The notes under the pieces were generated by a model. That model did no database searches and was not told the origin of the DNA. It worked only from the letters and a program-made list of their open reading frames with translations. 64,000 nt of DNA from Granulosicoccus antarcticus IMCC3135 (GTDB lineage Bacteria > Pseudomonadota > Gammaproteobacteria > Granulosicoccales > Granulosicoccaceae). This document shows positions 25,823 through 34,241 of the stretch, one piece after another. How positions within the stretch are numbered: position 1 is the stretch's first letter; each line of letters opens with the position of its first letter. Made by a program: the position numbers and the translations under genes. Where the stretch lies: the NCBI RefSeq assembly GCF_002215215.1, contig NZ_CP018632.1, forward strand, positions 390,001 to 454,000, written 5' to 3'.

Positions 25823-26313
25823 GTATGCAGGTTTCCGAAAGAGAGTTGCAGCAGTTGCGAAGTCTGTACGAGCTGCGCGAAAAGCAGGCACTTGAGGCGA
25901 TTAGTGAGCAGCGTCTGGAGGTCGAACGTGTGCTGAGGCTCCTTGCGGAGCAACAACAATTGATTTGTGGTTTGAGTGATGAATTGATTGAACTCCATAA
26001 TATGCGATCGACGACCAGTATTCAGGACATGACCGCGCAGTCATTGCAGGCTGAGAGCGCTCGGCGTCGTTGGCTGACTTATGATCTGGAACAGGAGAAA
26101 TTCTATTTGCCAGGGTTCAACAGTGATGTGGCGGATGCCCGGAGGGAGCTGGCTGTCCGGCAACGCGCTTGGGTTCGTACCCGTGATCGAATCAAATCGC
26201 TCGATCAGCAAGCCTTGAAAATAGAGGCCGGTCACCGTCTTATACAGGCTCGCAAGGAAGATGCGTTGCTTGATGACAGAAGAACAACACCTGGAGCAAG
26301 CCTGCATGGATAA
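25819..26313 (+). CDS. sctO: T3SS central stalk protein SctO
   Basis: The 164-aa protein is predicted to be one long antiparallel coiled coil, rich in Glu, Gln, Arg and Leu throughout, the hallmark of YscO/FliJ stalk proteins. It overlaps sctN by ATGA and sctP follows with overlap. The N-O-P order is canonical. Assignment rests on fold, size and position. Confidence 0.85.
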   Translation: MSMQVSERELQQLRSLYELREKQALEAISEQRLEVERVLRLLAEQQQLICGLSDELIELHNMRSTTSIQDMTAQSLQAESARRRWLTYDLEQEKFYLPGFNSDVADARRELAVRQRAWVRTRDRIKSLDQQALKIEAGHRLIQARKEDALLDDRRTTPGASLHG

Positions 26314-27082
26314 ATCAGACAATACCTATATCTATCAGGCTCCACGTTCGGATGCGTACAGTCGTATGTCGCCACCGACCCCGGTAGGTAATAGCTCCAT
26401 GTACAGGGAGGGTGCAAACTCGTTCGAAGCCGCTTTGAACCGTGTCCGTGCCCACCAGACTGACGTACGTGAAGTGGATACAGATCTCGAGCCAGAAGTC
26501 GAGTCTGTAGATAGTGAAGAGGGAGGTGAGCTGGAGCTGGGTTCTGATGATGAATTGGAGTCTGGGGTATTGCAGCAGGCAGCCGAACGACCTGCCGCGG
26601 TTAGTAAAGAGGCGGTGGCCAGCGTTAAGTTGAAAGTTGCTGGCATGAATGATCTTCTGGAAAGTAGATTGTCGGACTCCAGTGGCGCCGGTTTGGAGAG
26701 CGCTCTGGGAGGGGGCATCTCGGCTGCGCCGTCCATGAATGCTGAGTCAGTACAGACTGTCGCAACAAGTGGAACGAATCTGCACGGCCCGTTGACAGCC
26801 GAGAGTGTCGCCTCCCTGATGCTGCGCCAGGAGCGCATCGCCGGTGCGCACAATGGTCAATGGAATTTTGGTGTGCTGGGCGGTCAGGCGGGTGTCACAG
26901 CCTTGCAGTTACAGCGCAGTTTGCAAGGAGGTTGGCGTGTTCGTGTCTCATTCGATGAGAGCGGGCAGCTTGATGAAAAAATGCACGCAGAAGCGTTGAA
27001 GGCAAGTTTGATAGAGAGCGGTCATCGTGTGGATTCGGTTACTTTCACACCTGCGGGCGACGAATTGAGTCTCAATGATTGA
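26306..27082 (+). CDS. sctP: T3SS needle-length regulator/substrate-specificity switch SctP
   Basis: The 258-aa protein has a long acidic low-complexity N-terminal half and a compact C-terminal domain (WRVRVSFDESGQLDEKMHAE, then DSVTFTPAGDELSLND) resembling the T3S4/HrpP-type C-terminus. Start is uncertain: ATG 26306 overlaps the sctO stop and has GGAG 11 nt before it, but ATG 26273 and 26261 are also in frame. The ruler acts by interaction with SctU. Its 3' end overlaps the next gene by eight bases. Confidence 0.68.
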   Translation: MDKSDNTYIYQAPRSDAYSRMSPPTPVGNSSMYREGANSFEAALNRVRAHQTDVREVDTDLEPEVESVDSEEGGELELGSDDELESGVLQQAAERPAAVSKEAVASVKLKVAGMNDLLESRLSDSSGAGLESALGGGISAAPSMNAESVQTVATSGTNLHGPLTAESVASLMLRQERIAGAHNGQWNFGVLGGQAGVTALQLQRSLQGGWRVRVSFDESGQLDEKMHAEALKASLIESGHRVDSVTFTPAGDELSLND

Positions 27083-28046
27083 CCCTGTTGCAGCGACTGG
27101 CATGGCGGCGGGAGTCAGTATCAGTACGTTTGGCCCTGTGCAACAGCTGGGTGCGCGTTTAGGGCAGATATTGGGCAATGAGCTGTCACGTATGCGTGCC
27201 GATGCAGCTTTTGCAGGAACTACCGGTAGTGCTATCCACGCGCCAGCCATGCAGGCTGACACCTTGCGTGCCCATCACGCGTCCGTACTGGGTAACGCCA
27301 TGATCGGTCTGAGTACTCAGGCAGATTTTCATTCTGATGGTGCCCGCAGCTCTGCTCATCATCTTCGTAGGGATGCTGAAGGCGTCAACGAGAGGAGTTC
27401 GGGTCAGCAAGAGAAAGAACAAGAACAAGAACAAGAACAAGAACAAGAACAAGAACAAGAACAAGAACAAGAACAAGAACAAGAACAAGAACAAGAACAC
27501 AGGAATGATGCTGGTGAACGTAATGCTTTACCGCCAGCCTTTGCGGAGGTATTGCAAGAATCATTATCGCAATTCAGAAGTCTGGTCACAGAGGCAGGGT
27601 ACTCTGGAACTCCGATTGCCATTGCTTTGCCAGGGCGTCGATGGTTTGATGCTCATGCACCGGCTGATAGTCGCTCCATGGGAGGTTCCGGGGAAACGAT
27701 AGAGGTCACTGACGCTCTGATTTTATGTCTGGCCTTTGATGGCAGTTTGGGTGAGCGACGACTGGTGCTGGGCATGCTGTTTCGGGCTGATCACTGGGTT
27801 GGCTCACTGCAGGGGACCTGGTCGCCTGAATCAAATGATGCAACGAGGAAGGAATGCATCGTTCAGGTCATGGATCCCGACTTGATGATCAGCGATGTGA
27901 TTGCTACGGAAGAAGGAATTCAGTCCTCATTGAGGGGGTCGGTGAGCTCGGATGAGACGATTCATGGTCTGCGGGTAAAGATCGAAGAGAGTCCGGCGGA
28001 GCTATCGCGCTGGTGCTGGCAAGCGACTGAGTGGATATGGCATTGA
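27075..28046 (+). CDS. Uncharacterised T3SS-operon protein with Glu-Gln repeat
   Basis: The 323-aa protein has a low-complexity N-terminus, 13 consecutive Glu-Gln pairs (about 115-140), and a folded C-terminal half with several Trp residues (ending SRWCWQATEWIWH). ATG 27075 overlaps the sctP stop, and its end overlaps the kinase gene, so it is locked into the operon. I do not recognise the family. Position between sctP and sctQ suggests a cytoplasmic regulatory or chaperone role, or a second ruler-like protein, but nothing in the sequence decides this. Confidence 0.6.
   Translation: MIDPVAATGMAAGVSISTFGPVQQLGARLGQILGNELSRMRADAAFAGTTGSAIHAPAMQADTLRAHHASVLGNAMIGLSTQADFHSDGARSSAHHLRRDAEGVNERSSGQQEKEQEQEQEQEQEQEQEQEQEQEQEQEQEHRNDAGERNALPPAFAEVLQESLSQFRSLVTEAGYSGTPIAIALPGRRWFDAHAPADSRSMGGSGETIEVTDALILCLAFDGSLGERRLVLGMLFRADHWVGSLQGTWSPESNDATRKECIVQVMDPDLMISDVIATEEGIQSSLRGSVSSDETIHGLRVKIEESPAELSRWCWQATEWIWH
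27417..27494 (+). repeat. 6-bp microsatellite (13 units) encoding Glu-Gln
   Basis: GAACAA is repeated 13 times without error, followed by GAACAC. The unit keeps frame, so slippage would alter the EQ tract by two residues per unit without inactivating the gene. Confidence 0.97.
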
Positions 28047-29200
28047 AATCTGCCAATAAATCAATGGGAACGGTCGTGCTGTCATCGGGTGTGAGCGCCT
28101 CCCAGCTAGTTGAGCTGGTAGAGCTGGGTGAGTTGGCCGTCGCGTTGCTTGATCAGCAGGCGGACAGTATCAGGTGGTGTTCTGCTCACTGGATGTTGCT
28201 GTTTCCTCAATGGGCAGTGAGTAGCGTCTGGTCTGAGGTGTTGAGCGATTCTAGCGAGCTGGTACAGCTGTATAATGCTCTTGCACAGCAGTCCAGCGCA
28301 TCGGGCAGTCTGCTGTGCCAGTCTACTGGTAAGCCGTGCGAGCTGATCATGCAGCGTCTGAGTGATGGCACGATTGCTATTCGAGCGATTGAAAGATCAC
28401 AGACCCGTGATGATATGCACCTGTATATGCAGGCGCGTGAAAACATGTTTACAACTTCCCGGACTATCTCTGTCAGTGAGATGGCAACGACATTGGCACA
28501 TGAGATCAAGCAGCCGATCGCCACAATCAGCAATATACTCAAGGGCGTGAAAATTCGGCTCAAGCGTGACGACCAGACATTGGAGCAAATCGAGGTGGCA
28601 CTGGATAATGCGTTGGATCAGGCTCGATTCACTAATAGTGTCATTAATCGGATCAGAGATTTTACTCAAGCCAGAAGGCCCCAGCAACAGCAGCTAAGCC
28701 TAGTGTCGCTTACACGCGAGGCACTCTCGCTGATGGACTGGTTGCTCAGTGCCAACCAGTGCAAGACAGAGCTTCTGGTAAGCGAGGAGCCGCTGCTGTG
28801 TCATGGCGATCCAACCATGTTGCAGCAGGTTCTGGTTAATCTATTACGCAATGGTGTTGAAGCGATGCTCGAATGTGCACCTGCCAAGCGGCGGCTGATC
28901 ATAAGCTGCGCGCGGCGAGGGGCTTCGGTGCGCGTTAGTATTCGGGATAGTGGGCATGGGCTTGAAGGCAAGGAGCAGAGTTTGTTCATTCCGTTTGCAA
29001 CCAACAAGGCCAATGGTATGGGCGTAGGTTTGAATATCTGCCGATCCTTTGTCGAATTACATCAGGGACGGTTGTGGTTGTCACCCAACGAGGATGCAGG
29101 TTGCACTTCTCATGTGGAGCTGCCTATGGCTCTGCCGGGTGCCTCCGGTTCAGTGAAAAAGGCCGGTGATTCAGGAAACAGAGTAGCGGGGATTTCATGA
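28037..29200 (+). CDS. Sensor histidine kinase embedded in the T3SS operon
   Basis: From ATG 28037 the protein is 387 aa, with no membrane helices. A PAS-like N-terminal sensor region (about 15-120) precedes the dimerisation domain with phospho-acceptor His155 (LAHEIKQPIATISN). A HATPase_c domain follows, with N box (LLRNGVEAML), G1 (DSGHG) and G2 (GMGVGLNICRS). The plan matches FixL/HrpX-type cytosolic kinases. It overlaps the gene before and is coupled by ATGA to the response regulator after it. Its partner is almost certainly that regulator. Confidence 0.92.
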   Translation: MALKSANKSMGTVVLSSGVSASQLVELVELGELAVALLDQQADSIRWCSAHWMLLFPQWAVSSVWSEVLSDSSELVQLYNALAQQSSASGSLLCQSTGKPCELIMQRLSDGTIAIRAIERSQTRDDMHLYMQARENMFTTSRTISVSEMATTLAHEIKQPIATISNILKGVKIRLKRDDQTLEQIEVALDNALDQARFTNSVINRIRDFTQARRPQQQQLSLVSLTREALSLMDWLLSANQCKTELLVSEEPLLCHGDPTMLQQVLVNLLRNGVEAMLECAPAKRRLIISCARRGASVRVSIRDSGHGLEGKEQSLFIPFATNKANGMGVGLNICRSFVELHQGRLWLSPNEDAGCTSHVELPMALPGASGSVKKAGDSGNRVAGIS

Positions 29201-29826
29201 ACGAACAGCAAATTTTCATCCTTGATGACAACGATGATTTTCGTGAGTCCACGGCATTTCTACTAGAGGCAATGGGCTATTCCGTTGAGCATTATGGAGA
29301 ACACGATACAGCGCTGCAGGCAATGGTGAAGGTTGGCAAGGAGCAACCAGCTTGCTTGTTGCTGGATATTCGGATGCCTGAAATCAGCGGGCTGGATGTT
29401 CATGATCTGATGCAGGAGCGTGAAATAGATTTGCCGGTTATCTACATGACTGCCCATGGCGATGTGCCGTTGGCGGTAGCTGCGATGGAAAAAGGGGCAT
29501 TGACCTTCCTTGAAAAACCGCTTGAAGATGATGAGCTGCAGGCAGCTCTTGATCGAGCCTTGTCAGACAAGGTACAGAAACAACGCATTAGTGCAGAGGA
29601 GAGGGCGGCACTGGCTGAGTCAAGAAAAAGGCTGGAGGAACTGACCTTGCGTGAACGCGAAGTGGCTTACGGTATCGTTAGTGATTTATCCAACAAGTTG
29701 ATTGCTCGACAAATGAGTATCAGTGTAAAGACGGTAGAGCTGCACCGTTCGCGAGCCATGAAAAAAATGGAGGCCAGAAACGCTGCTCATCTGGTACGCA
29801 TAATTATCGCCTGTGATGCTGACTGA
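29197..29826 (+). CDS. FixJ/NarL-family response regulator, probable T3SS regulator
   Basis: The 209-aa protein has a receiver domain with acidic pocket (LDDNDD), phospho-acceptor Asp57 (LLLDIRMPE), Thr in YMTAHG and the Lys in LEKP. A LuxR/GerE helix-turn-helix follows (LTLREREVAYGIVSDLSNKLIARQ). FixJ/NarL-type regulators bind short inverted repeats, which suits the six ACTAGGGTT-type sites near substrate genes. That link is inference. It is reminiscent of HrpY in plant-pathogen T3SS, but here it lies between sctP and sctQ. Confidence 0.92.
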   Translation: MNEQQIFILDDNDDFRESTAFLLEAMGYSVEHYGEHDTALQAMVKVGKEQPACLLLDIRMPEISGLDVHDLMQEREIDLPVIYMTAHGDVPLAVAAMEKGALTFLEKPLEDDELQAALDRALSDKVQKQRISAEERAALAESRKRLEELTLREREVAYGIVSDLSNKLIARQMSISVKTVELHRSRAMKKMEARNAAHLVRIIIACDAD

Positions 29827-29834
29827 ATTTACTC

Positions 29835-30833
29835 ATGAGTGACAATACACAGGAACTGCCTGGATCTGCTCTCAGATGGTTCGAATGCAATGGAATCTAT
29901 ATTGCGATCGATCGCACGGCCAGCAGCGCTCTGCCGGCACTGGGAGTCGTAGCCGATAAGGAGGCTGTAGTCATGGATTTGATTGATGCAGTCCTGCTTG
30001 ATGAGCAGGATCCTTTGCTCCGGTTTCTGGACGATTGGTGTTCAACCGCCTTCGACTGGCGTCCCTGGCGAGCGACAGTTTCTGACGAGGCAACAGAGCA
30101 GGGTAGTGAGGAAGCTCAGGAGCCCCAAGACATGGTTGCGCCGGTGCCGTTGCACGAACTGAGAGGTTATCCCCGACTGACAGGTACACTGATCTCTTTG
30201 CAAGGCCCCTCCCGGAAACTCTTGTTGGCTATTGATGCTGAATCACTGTCGATGATGCCCGAGATACCAGAGGCTTGGCAGTCTTTGGTGAAGTTCCAGA
30301 GCCATTTAATGCCCTATCGCCTGCAATTGCAGCAAATGCAGCTGAATACCGAGGAGGTGGAGAAGTTGGAGCCTGGAGCTCTGGTCCTATTGCCGCAGTC
30401 TTTTGAATCGGACTGGAGCATCAGAATGGAGGCAAGTCTTGCGGGTAGTATTCTCGAAACACACTGCAAGTTGCATGCTTTTCTTGACACCACTAATAGT
30501 CGCTTCAAGCTTTTGCCTGGGGCCGGACCTGAGCCTAACGGTGACGCGCAATCATTGACTGCCGGGACAGATACGGAGTCCGAGTTTCAATCAATAACGG
30601 TTGAGTTGGAAGATTCTGTACCAATCAATGAGCTTTATACGCGTTCAGTCTGGCAATCTCAGTTGAACCTGGTACTGCCATTAGCGCAGGAGTTTCTTGG
30701 ATCACGTGTTGTTATTCGTACAGACGGTGTGACGGAGCACGGTGTCACAAAAAATCTTCCGGGTACTTTAATGCAAGTCGGAATAGGCTATGGTGTTCTG
30801 CTGGAGCAGGGTGCTGCTCTGGCAGTTGAATAG
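29835..30833 (+). CDS. sctQ: T3SS cytoplasmic ring (C-ring/pod) protein SctQ
   Basis: The 332-aa protein has a divergent N-terminal region and a C-terminal SpoA domain (VELEDSVPINEL, PLAQEFLGSRVVIRTDG, LMQVGIGYGVLLEQ), as in YscQ/HrcQ. It is followed by sctR after 30 bp. It forms the sorting-platform pods. An internal start producing only the SpoA domain is common in the family; none is obvious here. Confidence 0.85.
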   Translation: MSDNTQELPGSALRWFECNGIYIAIDRTASSALPALGVVADKEAVVMDLIDAVLLDEQDPLLRFLDDWCSTAFDWRPWRATVSDEATEQGSEEAQEPQDMVAPVPLHELRGYPRLTGTLISLQGPSRKLLLAIDAESLSMMPEIPEAWQSLVKFQSHLMPYRLQLQQMQLNTEEVEKLEPGALVLLPQSFESDWSIRMEASLAGSILETHCKLHAFLDTTNSRFKLLPGAGPEPNGDAQSLTAGTDTESEFQSITVELEDSVPINELYTRSVWQSQLNLVLPLAQEFLGSRVVIRTDGVTEHGVTKNLPGTLMQVGIGYGVLLEQGAALAVE

Positions 30834-30863
30834 CATTCATTGCCTAAAGGAATTTGAATTCAA

Positions 30864-31517
30864 ATGGATTTGACACAGTTTTCGCCCTCCTCGGCACTCA
30901 TCACGGTTATCGTGCTTTCACTGGCCCCGTTCATGGCCGTGATGCTGACCTCTTTTACCAAAATCGTGGTGGTTCTGAGCTTGTTGCGCAATGCTTTGGG
31001 CACGCAACAGATTCCACCCAATGTCGTTCTCAATGGGCTGGCTCTGATCCTGACAATCTACGTCATGTATCCGGTGGGGCAGGCCATGCTTGCGCAGCTT
31101 GACGGCCGCGGCAGTTTTACCGAGAACGTTGAAGATCTACTGGTTGCTGCTGATGCGTCAAAGGAGCCGTTGCGTGACTTCATGCTCAAGCATTCCAATG
31201 AACGCGAACGGGAGTTCTTCCTTTCGACCATCAAGCGAATGGTAGAGCCGGGGGATGCCGATCAATTGACCAATGAGGACTTCATCGTAGTCGTCCCAGC
31301 TTTCACCATCAGTGAGTTGACGTCAGCTTTCCAGATAGGCTTTCTGATTTTTCTACCCTTTATCATCATCGATCTGGTCATCTCCAATATTCTCATGGCC
31401 ATGGGGATGATGATGCTTTCGCCCACCACCATATCCTTGCCCTTCAAACTGCTACTGTTTGTATTGATAGAAGGCTGGAGCAAACTGGCGCAAGGCCTGG
31501 TGCTGTCTTATGTGTGA
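30864..31517 (+). CDS. sctR: T3SS export apparatus protein SctR
   Basis: The 217-aa protein is a full-length FliP/YscR homologue: MTSFTKIVVVLSLLRNALGTQQ, PPNVVLNGLALILT, then VVPAFTISELTSAFQIGFLI and the DLVISNILMAMGMMMLSP block. It has four membrane helices. AAAGG precedes ATG 30864. Together with SctS and SctT it makes the core of the export gate. Confidence 0.97.
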   Translation: MDLTQFSPSSALITVIVLSLAPFMAVMLTSFTKIVVVLSLLRNALGTQQIPPNVVLNGLALILTIYVMYPVGQAMLAQLDGRGSFTENVEDLLVAADASKEPLRDFMLKHSNEREREFFLSTIKRMVEPGDADQLTNEDFIVVVPAFTISELTSAFQIGFLIFLPFIIIDLVISNILMAMGMMMLSPTTISLPFKLLLFVLIEGWSKLAQGLVLSYV

Positions 31518-31573
31518 AGTGTACAAGCGAATCGCTCCTATATGAGCCTGTCTAGCACTCGAGTGTCAATTTC

Positions 31574-31843
31574 ATGCTGAGTTCGGAGATTCTGCAAATC
31601 ACTCAGCAGGCGTTGTGGCTGGTCATTATTCTGGCTGGTCCTCCCGTTGTGGTAGCCGCGCTGGTGGGCATCCTGATTGCCTTTGTACAGGCGGCGACTC
31701 AGCTTCAAGAGCAGACATTTCAATATGCGGCCAAGTTCTTTTCCATTGTTGCCACGATCTTCCTGACGGCCTCATTGATCGGTAGTTCTCTGTACCGTTT
31801 CGCTGACAGAATATTCACAGACTTTCCCATGTTGGTAGGGTGA
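31574..31843 (+). CDS. sctS: T3SS export apparatus protein SctS
   Basis: The 89-aa protein has two membrane helices and the FliQ/YscS signature (LAGPPVVVAALVGILIAFVQ, then ATQLQEQTFQYAAKF). Size and position after sctR are standard. Confidence 0.95.
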   Translation: MLSSEILQITQQALWLVIILAGPPVVVAALVGILIAFVQAATQLQEQTFQYAAKFFSIVATIFLTASLIGSSLYRFADRIFTDFPMLVG

Positions 31844-31894
31844 AGGTGACACAATTCGATAGCTTATGTGATATTGCTCTTACAGGTGGGTTTC

Positions 31895-32692
31895 ATGGAC
31901 TCGGCTGAGCTTTTCCGTCTATTGGCTGACAATCTCATCGTCTTGTCATTGTCGGCGATGCGTGTCTCTGTTGCCTTCCTGTTGATGCCACTGTTCAGTA
32001 AGGAAGGTGTGCCGGTGATGGTGCGCAACTCCATGTTTCTGTCGATGGCCTTGCTTAGTGTTTTGCTTCAACCCAGTGCGCAGTTCGATCAGTTCAGCAC
32101 GACAATGTGGCTTGGCCTGTTTGCCAAGGAGGCACTGATAGGCTCGATCATCGGCGTGTTTTTTGGATTTTTCCTGTGGGCCTTCGAAGCTGCAGGGGTG
32201 GTCATCGATATGCAGATCGGTGCCTCGTTTGCGCTGTTTTTCGACCCGGTGGTCGGTAATGAAGTCACCCTGACAGGTGAAATACTGAGTCGTTTCGCTA
32301 GTTATATGTTTCTGGCCAGTGGTGGGTTGATGCTGATGACGGGGGTCTTGCTGGAAAGCTTTGCAATCTGGCCGCTGGTGAAGCCCATCGCCAGCCTGAG
32401 GATGGCATCTATCGCATTGTTCCAAGCAGAAATGTCACACTTCATGAGCCTGACACTGCGTATTTGCGGACCGATTATGGCCGTGGTATTTGTGATTGAT
32501 GTGTCAATGGGCTTGATCAATCGATTTGCTCAGCAGTTCAATGTGTACTTCCTGTCCATGTCGATCAAGTCAATCACCACCATCCTGATGATCATCATTC
32601 TGTTGCCATTTCTGGTGGGTGTCATCGTTGACGAAATGCAGATGCAAGTAGCCAACATGCCAGGCTATCTGAAGGCTGTTCTGACCCCGTAG
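31895..32692 (+). CDS. sctT: T3SS export apparatus protein SctT
   Basis: From ATG 31895, which has AGGTGGG four bases upstream, the protein is 265 aa. It has six or more membrane helices and FliR/YscT features (LAKEALIGSIIGVFFGFFLW-like segment GLFAKEALIGSIIG, IDMQIGASFALFFDPVVGNE). An in-frame start nine codons earlier lacks a ribosome-binding site. It closes the main T3SS operon. Confidence 0.95.
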   Translation: MDSAELFRLLADNLIVLSLSAMRVSVAFLLMPLFSKEGVPVMVRNSMFLSMALLSVLLQPSAQFDQFSTTMWLGLFAKEALIGSIIGVFFGFFLWAFEAAGVVIDMQIGASFALFFDPVVGNEVTLTGEILSRFASYMFLASGGLMLMTGVLLESFAIWPLVKPIASLRMASIALFQAEMSHFMSLTLRICGPIMAVVFVIDVSMGLINRFAQQFNVYFLSMSIKSITTILMIIILLPFLVGVIVDEMQMQVANMPGYLKAVLTP

Positions 32693-32698
32693 ACCTTT

Positions 32699-33394
32699 CT
32701 AAAACGGGCGATTGCTGATCTGGTTGAGTAGACTTTCAGATTGCAGAGCATGTAGGAAGGCTTCGACAACAGGAGTATGCAAATCCTCGGGTGCCGCTAT
32801 TTGCCAGATTTGTGTCATGTCGATCAAACCGGCGCGAGTCTGCTTGGACAAAGAACCTCCCATAGGATCCTCTGCATCGGAAATCAGCTTTTGACAATAA
32901 AGCTGCTTCGCATTGGAATTCGATGACACCAGTGATAGCAGGCTATTCAGAATGATGGAGAACTGCTGCTGGGACATGGGTGTCTCAGTGCTGGGTTGGG
33001 CATACCAGGCACAGACAAACTCGATGGGACCTAGGCGACGACTCTGGCCAAAGGCGCTGTCGCCGGTATAGCTGCTGGAACCCCAGGCTGCCAGCTTTCC
33101 CGACGGTAAGCGGCCTGTTTGCAGACAGTTGACCAGAGTGCTCGCCATGATGCTACGTGCCTCGTCGTCGGCGTACTCGTCGATAACGTGCAGTATCTGC
33201 AAAAAGGCTGGATACAGTCTGTCGCCTAGTTTTACACAGACAGACTCCAGCAATTCGATGCGCTCTTCCTTGTCGTCCAGGGAGCAGAGCCCCGAAATCA
33301 AGTCTTGCGCAGCGGCATGCCAGTCAGGATTTTTCTTCAGAACGAAAGGTTCAACCTCAGTGCCAGTGTCAAATTGTTGCTCGAAATCAGGCAC
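32699..33394 (-). CDS. Uncharacterised protein, second frame of an overlapping pair
   Basis: The frame encodes 231 aa from GTG 33394, or 245 aa from TTG 33436. It is soluble and mostly helical, with GPIEFVCAWYAQP and DPMGGSLSKQTRAGL as the most distinctive segments. I do not recognise a family. GTG 33394 overlaps the stop of the 76-codon frame ahead of it (GTGCCTGA) without a Shine-Dalgarno sequence. It is therefore either translationally coupled or the continuation of one gene through a +1 frameshift. It lies convergent to sctT, and the upstream promoter carries a T3SS-type operator, so it probably belongs to the regulon. Confidence 0.6.
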   Translation of the reverse strand: MPDFEQQFDTGTEVEPFVLKKNPDWHAAAQDLISGLCSLDDKEERIELLESVCVKLGDRLYPAFLQILHVIDEYADDEARSIMASTLVNCLQTGRLPSGKLAAWGSSSYTGDSAFGQSRRLGPIEFVCAWYAQPSTETPMSQQQFSIILNSLLSLVSSNSNAKQLYCQKLISDAEDPMGGSLSKQTRAGLIDMTQIWQIAAPEDLHTPVVEAFLHALQSESLLNQISNRPF

Positions 33395-33617
33395 CGATAT
33401 GAGACAGGATATGGCTTGCAATGGCCTCTGGCCCAACCCCTTGGAGGTTCGGGTTCAGACTGGTATCAATAGTGCGCAAGCCGGAATGGCTGCCGGGCAG
33501 AAACCAGCCAGGATCCGAAGAGTCTGTAGGGTTCTGATACGCGTCTTCATCAATCGACGTACGCGATTGTATCTGGTCCAGAACGCTTGTCGAACGATTT
33601 GTAAGGGGCCCAACCAT
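33387..33617 (-). CDS. 76-codon leading frame under a T3SS-type operator
   Basis: ATG 33617 opens a 76-aa polar frame rich in Ser, Thr, Asp, Asn and Gly, without a hydrophobic signal, like a T3SS N-terminal secretion region. It ends at TGA 33389-33387 inside the start region of the 231-aa frame. The operator at 33672-33687 is about 55 nt upstream, the same distance as for the 817-aa gene. Two readings are possible: a small separate gene, or the 5' end of a single gene of about 300 codons split by a frameshift. Confidence 0.5.
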   Translation of the reverse strand: MVGPLTNRSTSVLDQIQSRTSIDEDAYQNPTDSSDPGWFLPGSHSGLRTIDTSLNPNLQGVGPEAIASHILSHIGA

Positions 33618-33671
33618 CCTGATCTCCTGTGGTTACGCGTAATTCTAGCGAAGTACGGCCTGTGCGTATAT

Positions 33672-33687
33672 AGGTAAAAACCCTAGT
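33672..33687 (-). promoter_or_regulatory. T3SS-regulon operator candidate (site 6)
   Basis: Minus-strand reading is ACTAGGGTTTTTACCT. The left half is identical to sites 1, 4 and 5; the right half is imperfect (ACCT for CCCT). It is placed about 55 nt before ATG 33617. Confidence 0.5.
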
Positions 33688-33771
33688 GGCGTGTCACAGA
33701 AAGTGAACAACTGTGGTCATTCCATAACAGCCCACTGGTTGTGGGCCGGGTACGTAAAATCGTTTCATTGC

Positions 33772-34203
33772 TCAACGAAACAATGTAACCGCTGTCATCG
33801 ATACGGCCGGAAAGTAAGTCACCAGGCCAAGCATCGTAATAGCCGCCAGATACAGCATCCCCATTTTGCGAGCAATGGATAAAACGTCCACCCCAGAGAT
33901 GCGTGAGGCAACGTACAACGTGGCGCCAACCGGTGGAGTAAACAGACCAACGGCAACATTACAGGTCATGATGACGCCCAGGTGGACTGGATCTACGCCA
34001 AAACTCATGGCGGTAGGCAAGAACAAAGGTGCGGTGAGCAGGATAGCGGGTACCGGGTCGAGTACCAGACCGAGTACGAGGAGGACCACATTGACCAATA
34101 GCAGAAAGACGGCGTTGTTCGATGAAAAATCCTGAACGAAAGAGACCAGAATCTGCGGCATCTGCTCTAGAGTGATCAGCCAGCCTGAGAATATGCCGCC
34201 CAG
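33772..34203 (-). pseudogene. TRAP transporter large permease DctM, 3' fragment
   Basis: About 145 residues match the C-terminal third of DctM permeases (SSNNAVFLLLVNVVLLVLGL, DPVPAILLTAPLFLPTA, GVDPVHLGVIMTCNVAVGL, TPPVGATLYVASRISGV). The matching 5' part is at 35400-35609 on the other side of the TnpB element. No start belongs to this piece, and roughly 100 residues of the gene middle are not found anywhere. The transporter cannot be functional. Confidence 0.9.
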
Positions 34204-34214
34204 ATTGACATCCT

Positions 34215-34234
34215 CCTCTCCCTGAAGAAAGAGG
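34215..34234. repeat. Subterminal hairpin, right end of the TnpB element
   Basis: CCTCTCCCTGAAGAAAGAGG folds into a stem of CCTCT/AGAGG with a CCCTGAA loop, close to the tnpB stop codon. It is the counterpart of 35371-35390, with compensating changes in the stem. Confidence 0.75.
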
Positions 34235-34241
34235 ATTCCCA

